Below, piece by piece: positions 8,524-16,374 of a stretch of DNA of 64,000 nt. Within the stretch, counting starts at the first letter, position 1, and every line of letters begins with the position of its first letter. The notes under the pieces were generated by a model. It did not search any database. It was given only the letters and a program-made list of their open reading frames with translations, and was not told where the DNA came from. Origin of the DNA: Paenimyroides aestuarii (GTDB lineage: Bacteria > Bacteroidota > Bacteroidia > Flavobacteriales > Flavobacteriaceae). Position numbers and translations under genes: made by a program. Location of the stretch: NCBI RefSeq assembly GCF_024628805.1, contig NZ_CP102382.1:2170001-2234000 (forward strand). Reading direction: 5' to 3'.

Positions 8524-8916
8524 TTATTGCAAATCCACTTCCGTTATTTCAAAAACAAACTTACTGTAATGGTCTCTACTTTCTACCAATTTCCAAGATT
8601 CACGGTCTCGAGTTTTAAAAATACTTTTACCTGTATCATTTGGATAGTAGGTTTTTTTTACAATACTATTTATTTTAACTTGAACAGAGTCGATTAAATA
8701 ATATTCGAAATAAGATTTATCTCCTCTATCGTCACAAAAAGAAGATTGTTCAATTTGCTTATCATTCTCTAATATTATTTGTGAATCTTCTTCTCCATAA
8801 AATAACAGTTCTACATTATTTTGAGAGATATTGAGAATAGAATAATTATAACAATATTCAGGCTCACACCCCATAAAAGACAATGCTAATAAAACTAATA
8901 TTATAAGCTTTTTCAT
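8524..8916 (-). CDS. Small hypothetical lipoprotein, cassette 17 second gene
   Basis: I start at the ATG at 8916, giving MKKLIILVLLALSFMGCEPE, a lipobox with Cys17; an ATG at 8925 is also possible. The mature protein of about 114 residues is beta-rich, with SWKLVESRDHYSKFVFEI near the end, and has no family I recognise. It follows the metallopeptidase gene by a few bases inside the same cassette and so is likely co-translated with it; it may be an accessory or inhibitor. Confidence 0.7.
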   Translation of the reverse strand: MKKLIILVLLALSFMGCEPEYCYNYSILNISQNNVELLFYGEEDSQIILENDKQIEQSSFCDDRGDKSYFEYYLIDSVQVKINSIVKKTYYPNDTGKSIFKTRDRESWKLVESRDHYSKFVFEITEVDLQ

Positions 8917-8927
8917 AATTATCAATA

Positions 8928-10742
8928 TTAGTTATAAAAATACGCATTAAACAAATCATTTACGGCTTGTTGCTGATGGTTTCCATTATTTTGTAATAGC
9001 CTATTTCTAAAACCTTGAACGGTTTCTACTCCAGGTCTCAAGGCTCCAAAAATTTGACCAATGGTATAACCATTTACATTATCGGTGAATCCAGGTCTAA
9101 CAACATCTGCATTGTTGTCTATTAAATCGTGAACAATACCAACAGGAATCCAACCCTCCATTCTGAAAATTCTATTTGTCGCATCTCTAGGTCTTATAAT
9201 ATCTCTAGCATCAGGTCTGTTAAAAGGTGTGAAATTTTCTAATGCAACTGGTCTAATAATTGGATTATTGTTGTTATTTCCAAAATGTTGCAAAGTAAGA
9301 AAATAACCATAATAGTAGCCCCACATTTCACCTACTGCTGCTACGCCATTATTCATACCGTGTCCATCACCATAAGGTCCGTAAGTAATAATATAGTTTA
9401 TGTATTTTATCCAATATCCACTACCTACTTGTTTAAAATGTGAAGCGTGTGCTAATTCATGAAAGGTAACTTCAAAAACTCTTGCCGTTCCTTGAGAAGG
9501 TGCTGCTTTTATAATTACATCTGGCAAGATTAACTTTGCTAAAATCCAAATTTTATTAGCAGCTATTGTTAAGCCATTTGCTTTTGATAAGAAAGTAACA
9601 AGTTGTGAGTTTGTTGTAAAACCAATTAAGCCCCAAACTCTCCTAAGCATTGGTGCAGAACTTGAACCAGTAGCATCTTGCGCAACTATTCTTAAATTAG
9701 AATGCGGTGTTCCAACTCCAAATTGATTGCAATAGTTGAAATAATTTACTGTTGCATTATTTACAGTAGAAAAACGCCAACCCTTTGAATTTGTAAAAAA
9801 TGTTATGCTATGCCCCGCAGAACTATGTTTACCTCCACTATATCTGCCAGAAGTAACGCTAATGATAGAAGGCCAAATTTTAAATCCACGAGAATTTTTA
9901 AAAACTACTTCATAATTTACATCTCTTCTAAAAGTATTATCTACACTGTAAAATCCGTTGTTATCTGTGTAGCCTTTACCCCATTTAAACCATCTTCTTG
10001 TTTTTACTTTAACGCCAATTACAGGGTCAATTGCACCAGTTGTAGTATTCTGAACTCTAATATGTCCTTGTGGTCTTCTTTTTGGTCTTCTCATTTGCAA
10101 GTCAGAACCTTGAACTTCGCTCTGCTCTATATTACCTGTTAATCGTAGTGATTCTTCTTCTAATTCTTCTAAAAATGATGCAGTAAACTTATTTGATATT
10201 GCATTGCTATTACGTTCAAAGATACCGTCTTCTTCGTCATCTTCTAATTCGGGTAAAAACAATTCTTCAATAACTTCAAATCTTGTATCTGTAGGCATTT
10301 TATAACTAACAGGAACAGAAGTATAAAGCCAGTAACCTTCTTCTGTTAGTGTGTTTTCGTCAATTTCCAAATCACCTTCTTTGACTATTTCATAATCTAA
10401 TGGTAAAATGGAAAAGTTTAAGGAGTCAGCTTCAAGCTTATCAAGTTGGTCAGCATTTTCAATAAAGAACTTTACATACAAATCGGTTACTTCAACATCA
10501 TCCTCATTTATATCAGTTCGCAAGGCTACACCATTTTTTTGATTTTTCGCCTTTAAACTATTAAATGCCTTACGCATATTTGTTACAGAATATGGGTTTT
10601 CTAATTTCTTGCCAAGAAAACTATTTAACCCATCACTTGCTTTTTCATCAGGAACGTTTTGCAAATCATCCTGTTGACAAGAGATCAAAAATGTTAGTCC
10701 GAAGACAACCATTACAAACCGTTTAAAAATTGCTTTTGTCAT
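8928..10742 (-). CDS. Putative zinc metallopeptidase lipoprotein, cassette 17 first gene
   Basis: The 604-residue protein has a lipoprotein signal (LTFLISCQQDD). An acidic propeptide-like region fills residues about 60-220. A carboxypeptidase-regulatory-like beta domain (about 228-300) includes GYTDNNGFYSVDN. A C-terminal peptidase-like domain has VTFHELAHASHF near residue 427 and a candidate third ligand, Glu, in AVGEMWGYYYG about 40 residues later. The HExxH motif supports a gluzincin-type surface protease; the substrate is unknown. At 1.8 kb it is unusually long for a cassette gene. Confidence 0.7.
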   Translation of the reverse strand: MTKAIFKRFVMVVFGLTFLISCQQDDLQNVPDEKASDGLNSFLGKKLENPYSVTNMRKAFNSLKAKNQKNGVALRTDINEDDVEVTDLYVKFFIENADQLDKLEADSLNFSILPLDYEIVKEGDLEIDENTLTEEGYWLYTSVPVSYKMPTDTRFEVIEELFLPELEDDEEDGIFERNSNAISNKFTASFLEELEEESLRLTGNIEQSEVQGSDLQMRRPKRRPQGHIRVQNTTTGAIDPVIGVKVKTRRWFKWGKGYTDNNGFYSVDNTFRRDVNYEVVFKNSRGFKIWPSIISVTSGRYSGGKHSSAGHSITFFTNSKGWRFSTVNNATVNYFNYCNQFGVGTPHSNLRIVAQDATGSSSAPMLRRVWGLIGFTTNSQLVTFLSKANGLTIAANKIWILAKLILPDVIIKAAPSQGTARVFEVTFHELAHASHFKQVGSGYWIKYINYIITYGPYGDGHGMNNGVAAVGEMWGYYYGYFLTLQHFGNNNNNPIIRPVALENFTPFNRPDARDIIRPRDATNRIFRMEGWIPVGIVHDLIDNNADVVRPGFTDNVNGYTIGQIFGALRPGVETVQGFRNRLLQNNGNHQQQAVNDLFNAYFYN

Positions 10743-10791
10743 AATTGTATTTATTTAGTGTTAATATTTCAGCGCTTAGTTTTTCAACCAT

Positions 10792-10929
10792 TTCCACCAA
10801 CGGTCTGCGTGTATGAGTAGTTGCGTGGTTTTGCACTTAACTTTGCAAGCACACACCAAACTGAAAATCCGCGAGGATTTTCAGAAGTAGGCGAGAACAA
10901 GCAATTACTTATAGCCATTGTTGCCCACA
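10792..10929 (-). other. attC16
   Basis: The right core GTTGCCCACA (10920-10929) matches TGTGGGCAAC at 11858-11867. The arms TATGAGTAGTTGCGTGG and CAAGCAATTACTTATA pair. Nearly the same site recurs as attC3 and attC7. Confidence 0.85.
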
Positions 10930-10936
10930 GTTTTTT

Positions 10937-11848
10937 TTATTCTGTCATCCATTTCATCAAGTCCTTTTCGTTCACAATTGTCCAAGAATGAGGGTGTCTT
11001 TCTCCATTTGCTCTATAACCTTTATTTTCTGTTTCTATGAGTTCGATATTTTCACTTCCAAATTCAGTTTTTAATTTGTCCGACAAATTTTTAAGATAAT
11101 AAGCATTTAGGTCTTCGTAGTCATTTTTTCTGTTCTCTTGCCACCATTTTAAATCAGGCTCTGTGTAAAATCTGATTTTTAGATTTTTAAGGTTCTTTAA
11201 GTTTTCGATATTTTGTGTTTCGAGAGTAAAAGGCGAGTACTTCTCATAATTTTCAATTCCATTTTCAGGATTTCCAAATTCTTTGTCAAAGAAACTTTTT
11301 ATCCAAGTTGCTTCTTGAATTGATGGTTCTGAAAACTCCATTTTCAAGTTTTTTTGAGCCGTCTTATAAAGAGCTAAAAGGTCAATAGGCGAGTCCACAA
11401 CAAAGACTCCTTTCGGCTGGATTTTACTTTTGCTTGCAACAAGATAATCGCTGATTAGTAGACTTACATTTCCACCACTCGAAAATCCACCAATAAAAAT
11501 GTTTTCCTTGGACAAGTTGTTTTCTAATACTATTTTCTCCAATTGTTCTGCTAATTTTTGTTTTTCCGATTTGTTTAAGAATAAATGTTGATTAAAGTTC
11601 ATAGCTAAAACCGAAAATCCATTTTTTATGCTAATCTCTGAAATTTTAAATTCGGAAAATGTGTTTTTGGCATCACAAGGAAAGCAAGGGAATAAAATCA
11701 ATAGTCCGTTTTGTTTTTCTGACTTAATTAATTCAATATCCGATGTTGTTATTTCATCAGATACTGGTTTTTCAGTCTGAATATCCTCTTTGTTTTGTCC
11801 TTTACAGGAAATTACAATTAGAGCTAAAATTATGATGAGTGTTCGCAT
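10937..11848 (-). CDS. Alpha/beta-hydrolase-like lipoprotein, cassette 16
   Basis: The 303-residue protein has a lipoprotein signal (ALIVISCKGQ, Cys15). It carries a nucleophile elbow GGFSSGGNVS near residue 140, a VFVVDSPIDL strand that could hold the acid, and a C-terminal RHPHSWTIV supplying a His. This is the alpha/beta-hydrolase fold order. It is probably a cell-surface or periplasmic esterase or peptidase-like enzyme; the substrate is unknown. Sole gene of its cassette. Confidence 0.75.
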   Translation of the reverse strand: MRTLIIILALIVISCKGQNKEDIQTEKPVSDEITTSDIELIKSEKQNGLLILFPCFPCDAKNTFSEFKISEISIKNGFSVLAMNFNQHLFLNKSEKQKLAEQLEKIVLENNLSKENIFIGGFSSGGNVSLLISDYLVASKSKIQPKGVFVVDSPIDLLALYKTAQKNLKMEFSEPSIQEATWIKSFFDKEFGNPENGIENYEKYSPFTLETQNIENLKNLKNLKIRFYTEPDLKWWQENRKNDYEDLNAYYLKNLSDKLKTEFGSENIELIETENKGYRANGERHPHSWTIVNEKDLMKWMTE

Positions 11849-11857
11849 TTCTTAAAT

Positions 11858-11994
11858 TGTGGGCAACGGTCTAGTATATGAAAAGTAGGCGATTTCGAAG
11901 TACAAAACTTTCGGTTAAGCATGGTGTTTGATACGAGTCAAACCACTTGAATTTAGCACTAATTCGCCTATTTTTTATATACATTGTTAGCTGC
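11858..11994 (-). other. attC15
   Basis: The right core GTTAGCTGC (11986-11994) matches GCAGCTAAC at 12497-12505. The arms AGTATATGAAAAGTAGGCGA and CGCCTATTTTTTATATAC pair. The cassette 15 gene reads through the core and ends inside the right arm. Confidence 0.85.
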
Positions 11995-12483
11995 TGGCTT
12001 TTTTTCTTTAAATTTTTCAATTTGTCTTCTGTGTCTCAATATATGCACAATTGCGTGTTCAAGTAGTTGTTCAACATCATAGTTTTGTCCCCACCGAACA
12101 CTTATTTTTTTCTTCGGGTCGTTTTCGCACAATTCAAGATTCGGATAGTCAAAAAATAACTGTTCATTGTATTTAAACATTTCATTTAGTGCCAATTTAT
12201 AATCTTGGGCAGTTTGAAGTTTTATTTTGTTTTTATAATCTACGTTTTCACCCAACCATTTTCTAATTTCCACAACATAGGTATATCCACTTTGGACAAC
12301 GTGAGTCAGAATGTTTTGTATTGACTTGCAATCTTCATCATTAGTTTCAAAATCAATAATTTCTGCTAATTCATTTTCTGAAATGTCATTAATAGTTTCA
12401 ATGAGTTCATTCAATGACTTTTCGTATTCATCAAGTAAGGCTCCAATTGCTCCATTATTCCTAAATTCCTTTTTCTGATTCAT
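11968..12483 (-). CDS. DinB-like protein, cassette 15
   Basis: The start is the ATG at 12483 (MNQKKEFRNN). The upstream frame to 12573 lies in attC14 and the IS110 end. The 171-residue protein fits the DinB/YfiT-like four-helix family: a first His in ILTHVVQSGYTYV and the C-terminal LLEHAIVHILRHRRQIEKF give the His triad that binds metal. Members include thiol-dependent transferases; the substrate is unknown. The last residues (PAANNVYKK) and the stop are encoded by the attC15 core and arm, so the attC supplies the stop codon. Confidence 0.75.
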   Translation of the reverse strand: MNQKKEFRNNGAIGALLDEYEKSLNELIETINDISENELAEIIDFETNDEDCKSIQNILTHVVQSGYTYVVEIRKWLGENVDYKNKIKLQTAQDYKLALNEMFKYNEQLFFDYPNLELCENDPKKKISVRWGQNYDVEQLLEHAIVHILRHRRQIEKFKEKKPAANNVYKK

Positions 12484-12540
12484 TTTTGTCTTGCTTGCAG
12501 CTAACGTTTTGGGGCTCCTATGTTTGCAAAGTAATAAATT

Positions 12541-12700
12541 TGCAAATAAAAAGCAAAAGGAATGAGAGAACATTCGGGGCTTAATAATCTAAAAGATATA
12601 TTCTCGCAAAGAACCATCCTCATTCCTTTACTTCTTTTAGAGTTTGAACAGAATGTAAAGAGTTTTATAAACATCTTGAATAACAATTAGGAGACAAAAC
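12541..12700 (+). ncRNA. Predicted bridge RNA, IS110 copy 1; ends approximate
   Basis: An 11-bp stem (12556-12566 with 12619-12629) closes a loop containing TTCGGGGCT (12573-12581), equal to the left half of the attC target including core CT, and CGCAAAG (12605-12611), the reverse complement of the right half CTTTGCG. That is the geometry of the left and right target guides in IS110 bridge RNAs. Downstream, CAGAAT (12649-12654) equals the right tip of the IS and AAACAT (12669-12674) is the complement of its left tip (12520-12525), as expected of donor guides. Confidence 0.72.
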
Positions 12701-12735
12701 GAAGGAAGATTTTGCTTTAATAAAATTTACAACGT

Positions 12736-13791
12736 ATGAAGATATTAAAACAAGTTTTGGGAGTTGATGTTGCACAAGATGAGCTGGTTGTAGCTTTAGG
12801 AACCCTCCATGAAGATTTAACAATAGAAACGAAAAATTATCAGGTTTTCTGTAATAACGAAAAAGGTTTTAAATCGCTATTACAATGGGTCGATAAAACG
12901 AAATCTAAAGACGTAGAAGTTGTTTTTGTGATGGAGTCAACAGGGGTTTATCACGAGCGTTTTGCTTACTTTCTTTATGATAAAGGAGAGAAAGTAGTGA
13001 TTGTATTGCCTACTAAAATCAGCAATTTCATGCGTACTTTAGACATTAAAACCATTACCGATAAAAGTTGCTCCATCGCCATTGCACAATTTGGATTAAG
13101 CAGAAAATTAGAAGAGTGGCAACCGTCAAATAAGGTTTACAAAGAGCTTCAGCAGTTGAGCAGGGAGAAAAACCAAGTAATCAGCGAGCGCGTGGTTTGT
13201 ATGAACCAGCTTCATGCAGAAAAGGCAGAAGCTATGCCCAATATACGAACAATCAAACGATTGAAAGCAAGAATTTCATTGCTGGAAAAACAAGAAAAAG
13301 AAATCAACACCGATATGTTGAAAGAGGTAGAAAACAGCCAAGAAGCTAGCGAAGCAATACAATATATGAGTAGCATACCAGGCGTGGGAAAAGCCACAGC
13401 CATTGCAATTTTAGCAGAAACCAATGGTTTTGAACTGATAAGAAACAAAAAACAGTTAACCAGTTATGCCGGGTTGGATATTAGGGAAAAGCAATCAGGC
13501 ACATCGGTAAAAGGCAAGGCAAGAATCAGCAAAAAGGGCAACAGGAATTTACGCAAAACACTTCATTTTCCATCAATGACGGCAGTAAAATTCAATCAGG
13601 AGCACCGTGAATTGTATCAACGCATAGTAAACAAAACAGGAGTTAAAATGAAGGGGTTAGTAGCTGTGCAGAGAAAATTATTAGAATTAACGTATATTTT
13701 ATATAAAACCAAAACATTCTACGAAGTCAACTTTGAAGAAAATAGGGCGAAAACTCAAATAGATTTCCACCCTATAGAAGCTAACTTGTAG
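12736..13791 (+). CDS. IS110-family transposase (bridge-RNA-guided recombinase), copy 1
   Basis: The 351-residue protein has the two IS110 domains. The N-terminal RuvC-like DEDD domain has Asp11 in LGVDVAQDE, Glu67 in VFVMESTGVYHE and Asp109 in TITDKSCS. The position three residues after Asp109, usually a fourth Asp, is Cys here. A coiled segment covers residues about 145-205. The C-terminal Tnp domain has SSIPGVGKATAIAILAE and the serine-bearing signature GTSVKGKARISKKGNRNLR. It should cut and join DNA through a bridge RNA. Identical to the protein at 23093. Confidence 0.93.
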   Translation: MKILKQVLGVDVAQDELVVALGTLHEDLTIETKNYQVFCNNEKGFKSLLQWVDKTKSKDVEVVFVMESTGVYHERFAYFLYDKGEKVVIVLPTKISNFMRTLDIKTITDKSCSIAIAQFGLSRKLEEWQPSNKVYKELQQLSREKNQVISERVVCMNQLHAEKAEAMPNIRTIKRLKARISLLEKQEKEINTDMLKEVENSQEASEAIQYMSSIPGVGKATAIAILAETNGFELIRNKKQLTSYAGLDIREKQSGTSVKGKARISKKGNRNLRKTLHFPSMTAVKFNQEHRELYQRIVNKTGVKMKGLVAVQRKLLELTYILYKTKTFYEVNFEENRAKTQIDFHPIEANL

Positions 13792-13977
13792 TCGCTTTAA
13801 TTTTTACAAAATTATAAAAAAAACATTAGGTTTTTAACACAGAATCTTTGCGATGGTGGGGCAATCGAAACACAAATCTTCAATTTTACCCAAAAGTTGA
13901 ACCGAAGAACAACCGTTGAACTTTGCAGTTTCGCCCCACTATCGCAAAACCCTTGTTGGCAGTAGTGCTTTTTCGGG

Positions 13978-14532
13978 TTACTCTAAAATGAATTTCTTTG
14001 GATAGTTTTCAATTTCTTCAACTTCAAAGTATTCATCAAATTCCTCCTTCTCTTTGGTTTCATAAAAATTAATGATTTTACTGAAAAATGCTTCGAGGGT
14101 CGGTGCAACAACATTTCGGTCATTGTCAGCGTGCCAAAACTCTATTAACTGTCCTTTTTGTTCAGTAAAAATTCCTTTTAGGTCAAAGCAAATACTGTCG
14201 CCACCTCCATTTTGAAAAATTGGTATCCAGTTTTCGTTCCACCAATTTTCGATTTCGAAGTCAAATCCAATCATTGGCGTAAGTTCAGAAGCGTCATAAA
14301 GTGCTTGGTGTAAAGGAATAAAACAAGAATTATTTACAAAAGCTTCATAACAATTTGGTTTTTGTCCGTTTTTCCATTTGTATAATGTTCGTAAATCCTT
14401 TGGTATTTCAATTTTATAATATTCTTCTAATTTGTCTAATTGAGAGTCGTCCAAAGGTTCGTTAAGTTCCGAATAATATTCAGGTCTTAGTGTAGATAAA
14501 TATTTGTCTAATTTTTGAATTATTTCTTCCAT
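13978..14532 (-). CDS. SMI1/KNR4-family protein, cassette 14
   Basis: The start is the ATG at 14532 (MEEIIQKLDKYLS). The frame upstream to 14628 is attC13. The 184-residue protein has the SMI1/KNR4 pattern: LEEYYKIEIPKDLRTLYKWKN after the first helices, a central WIPIFQNGGGDSICFDL, and an FSKIINFYE helix near the end. In bacteria this superfamily often supplies immunity proteins to toxins, but no toxin gene lies in this cassette. An orphan immunity or adaptor role is only an inference. Confidence 0.8.
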   Translation of the reverse strand: MEEIIQKLDKYLSTLRPEYYSELNEPLDDSQLDKLEEYYKIEIPKDLRTLYKWKNGQKPNCYEAFVNNSCFIPLHQALYDASELTPMIGFDFEIENWWNENWIPIFQNGGGDSICFDLKGIFTEQKGQLIEFWHADNDRNVVAPTLEAFFSKIINFYETKEKEEFDEYFEVEEIENYPKKFILE

Positions 14533-14561
14533 TGTTTCGTCTGTGTTTCGGTTTGTAGCAT

Positions 14562-15364
14562 TACTGCCAACGTTTCGGGGCTTTGCGATGGTGGGGCAAT
14601 CGAAGCACAAATTTTCAATTTTGCACAAAAGTTGAACCGAAGAACTAGCGTTGAACTTTGCACTTTCGCCCCACTATCGCAAAACCCTTGTGTGTGCCCT
14701 GCATATGCAGGACACACCCCGAAAGCTTTTCAAATAGTTCAAAAATACAAATTTAGTTTTAAGAACCAAGTTTTCGGGGTGTTATTTTTCCAGAGGGTGT
14801 GAGTCCCTTACGAGCGGATTGAACCCCGAATCGTTAGCAAGCTGCAAGGTGGTTTATCGTGAGGTATGCACTGAAGGAAGCAGGACTGCAAAAGTCTGTA
14901 CCGACGAACAGAAAGTACATAAGAGGCATAACAATAAGGATGAGTATCCACAGCAATACGAAGTCCAAAACAGTGTTCTGAACATGCTATTAAATCAGAT
15001 TATTGTTATGTAGATGTACCGGCGATAGACGGAAGGAAAAAGCATTTACCAGGGGAGGTCTTGGCAATTACGAGTTAATCAAGCCAAGAAGTCAGCAGAG
15101 GTCATAGTACTTGAAAGTAACGAGTTGCGAATAGATACCGCATAGGCCTCACAAACAAGGAAGGACTGAACGTAAATCTCCAAGAAATTCGACTAGGAAA
15201 GTTAGCTTAGCCTAGTCTTAAAGTAAATTATGGATAGCTCAAAAGGTGTAAAGAGCTTTTGATTGATGATTTACGAACCGCCGTATACGAGAACCGTACG
15301 TACGGTGGTGTGAGAGGCTCTCCCTGTCAGTTTCTGGCAGGGCAGTCTACTCGATTGCCAGTAG
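14562..15364 (-). other. attC13, interrupted by a group II intron
   Basis: The left core TACTGCCAAC (14562-14571) and arm TTTGCGATGGTGGGGC pair with GCCCCACTATCGCAAA (14668-14683). The right core is split: ...CCCTTGT ends at 14691 and TGCCAGTA resumes at 15356. The rejoined sequence matches TACTGGCAAC at 16171-16180. The unoccupied IS110 target TTCGGGGCTTTGCG lies at 14574-14587. Confidence 0.85.
14692..15355 (+). ncRNA. Group IIC (attC-type) intron RNA without protein gene
   Basis: The 664-nt segment starts GTGTG, a group II 5' end, and ends CTACTCGAT. Near the 3' end a domain V hairpin (about 15275-15310, ACCGCCGTATACGAG paired with GTACGTACGGTGGTG) has the CGC-type triad seen in class C introns. 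Domain VI follows (CCCTGTCAG/CTGGCAGGG). Removing it restores the attC exactly (CCCTTGT + TGCCAG). No reverse transcriptase/maturase frame exists; the longest frames are about 70 codons. It must rely on a maturase in trans or be inactive. Its orientation is opposite to the cassettes, as known for IIC-attC introns. Confidence 0.85.
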
Positions 15365-15368
15365 TTTT

Positions 15369-16058
15369 TTATTTTTCATTCAGTACTTTTCTAGTTTGTC
15401 TTACGAGATTTACAAATAATTCCTCTTTTTCATTTTCATCCATTTTACTTACAGGTCTGTTCGGTGGATTCATTGCTTGAAATTGATTTAAATCGTCAAA
15501 TTCCTCAAATAGACAAGGTTTTAAAATTACAATTAAAATTACGGCACCTTCTTTTTCGGCAGCTTCTAATAAAGGTGGAAGTTCGTCTGAAGAAATAAAA
15601 TCAGAACCCAAGAAATCTGTACTAACCAAAAGAATAGCAACTTTGGTTTCCAAAATAGCATTTCGGATTTCGTCTTTCCACTTTTGTCCAGGCTGTATTC
15701 TCGAATCATCCCAAAAGTCGATTTGACTTTTAAATGGCTTAAAGTGTCTTTGAATGTCACTTAAATATTCTTTATCAAAGTGGCTATAACTAACAAATAC
15801 TTTTTCTCGAATGCTCTTGTCTAGAATTTCGTATTTCTGATGCACAACTTTTGGTAAAGTTCCTAATTCTTGGTTGAGATAAAAAATTAATCTTTCAGCC
15901 GAAATTTCGTATTGACAAGTCGAACTCGGTTTTCCTCCGTGAGACCTGTCTCTATGTTCTTTTAATTCTTCGGTTACAGTATTTTTAATTTCGTCCAAAA
16001 AAATCGCCTTAAATTCAGGCGAGTAGAAGTCCGATAATCGATATTTTAAATCACTCAA
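15369..16058 (-). CDS. TIR-domain protein, cassette 13
   Basis: The 229-residue protein has an N-terminal alpha-helical region (1-85) and a TIR domain (about 86-205): KVFVSYSHFDKEYL, then DFWDDSRIQPGQKWKDEI, then VAILLVSTDFLGSDFISSDELPPLL, where the Glu of SSDEL is placed like the catalytic Glu of NAD-cleaving TIRs. Such proteins act in anti-phage or stress signalling, but no obvious sensor partner is in this cassette. Sole gene; the group II intron lies just after its stop. Confidence 0.85.
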   Translation of the reverse strand: MSDLKYRLSDFYSPEFKAIFLDEIKNTVTEELKEHRDRSHGGKPSSTCQYEISAERLIFYLNQELGTLPKVVHQKYEILDKSIREKVFVSYSHFDKEYLSDIQRHFKPFKSQIDFWDDSRIQPGQKWKDEIRNAILETKVAILLVSTDFLGSDFISSDELPPLLEAAEKEGAVILIVILKPCLFEEFDDLNQFQAMNPPNRPVSKMDENEKEELFVNLVRQTRKVLNEK

Positions 16059-16170
16059 TTTATCAGATGAATCTTTATTTGGATTTGAAAGAGAACTATT
16101 TTCATAAAATTCTCTTGCTTCTTCTCTTATTATTTTTTCTTAGTTCATTTTTCGGTCGATGTGTTCAAAT

Positions 16171-16368
16171 TACTGGCAACGAGCTACGGCTTGGCGATAG
16201 TGGCGGATTTGGAAGCCTAAACTTCAAACTTTCCACTGATGTTAGCAACAGCTTTTTATTTTTACTAAATTACTAAAAAAGGAAATATAAAAAGCTGTTG
16301 TGGATAAAAATGACGAAACTTCGTATTATGACTTAACCCGCCATTTCGCCAAACCGATGTTGTACGTA
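16171..16368 (-). other. attC12 with extended terminal loop
   Basis: The right core GTTGTACGTA (16359-16368) matches TACGTACAAC at 17037-17046. The arms GGCTTGGCGATAGTGGCGG and CCGCCATTTCGCCAAACC pair. The loop carries an extra perfect 14-bp inverted repeat (16246-16259 with 16287-16300). Confidence 0.85.
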
Positions 16369-16374
16369 GTGTTT

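Larger units (their letters stand above)
12517..13847 (+). mobile_element. IS110-family insertion sequence, copy 1, in attC14
   Basis: The 1331-bp element is identical to the one at 22874-24204. It has a long non-coding left end (about 220 bp), one transposase gene and a short right end (about 55 bp), the arrangement of IS110-group elements with a 5' bridge RNA. There are no terminal inverted repeats. The junctions are TTTTGGGGCT/CCTATG and CAGAATCT/TTGCG, consistent with a CT core dinucleotide at the crossover. Its orientation is opposite to the cassettes. Confidence 0.88.
12497..13964 (-). other. attC14, interrupted by IS110 copy 1
   Basis: The right core GTTGGCAGTA (13955-13964) matches TACTGCCAAC at 14562-14571. 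The left part (12497-12516) and the remainder (13846-13964) rejoin across the IS to give an attC almost identical to attC13. The paired arms are TTTGCGATGGTGGGGC and GCCCCACTATCGCAAA. Confidence 0.85.

Noticed and set aside
12501..12686. 61-codon minus-strand frame in the IS110 left end, repeated at 22858-23043
   Set aside because: It overlaps the predicted bridge RNA, has no recognisable protein content and runs into the attC. It is open by chance in both identical copies.
14819..15013. Small frames inside the group II intron, including 14515-14802 and 15259-15480
   Set aside because: They cover structured intron RNA or attC13 and carry no reverse transcriptase or maturase motif.
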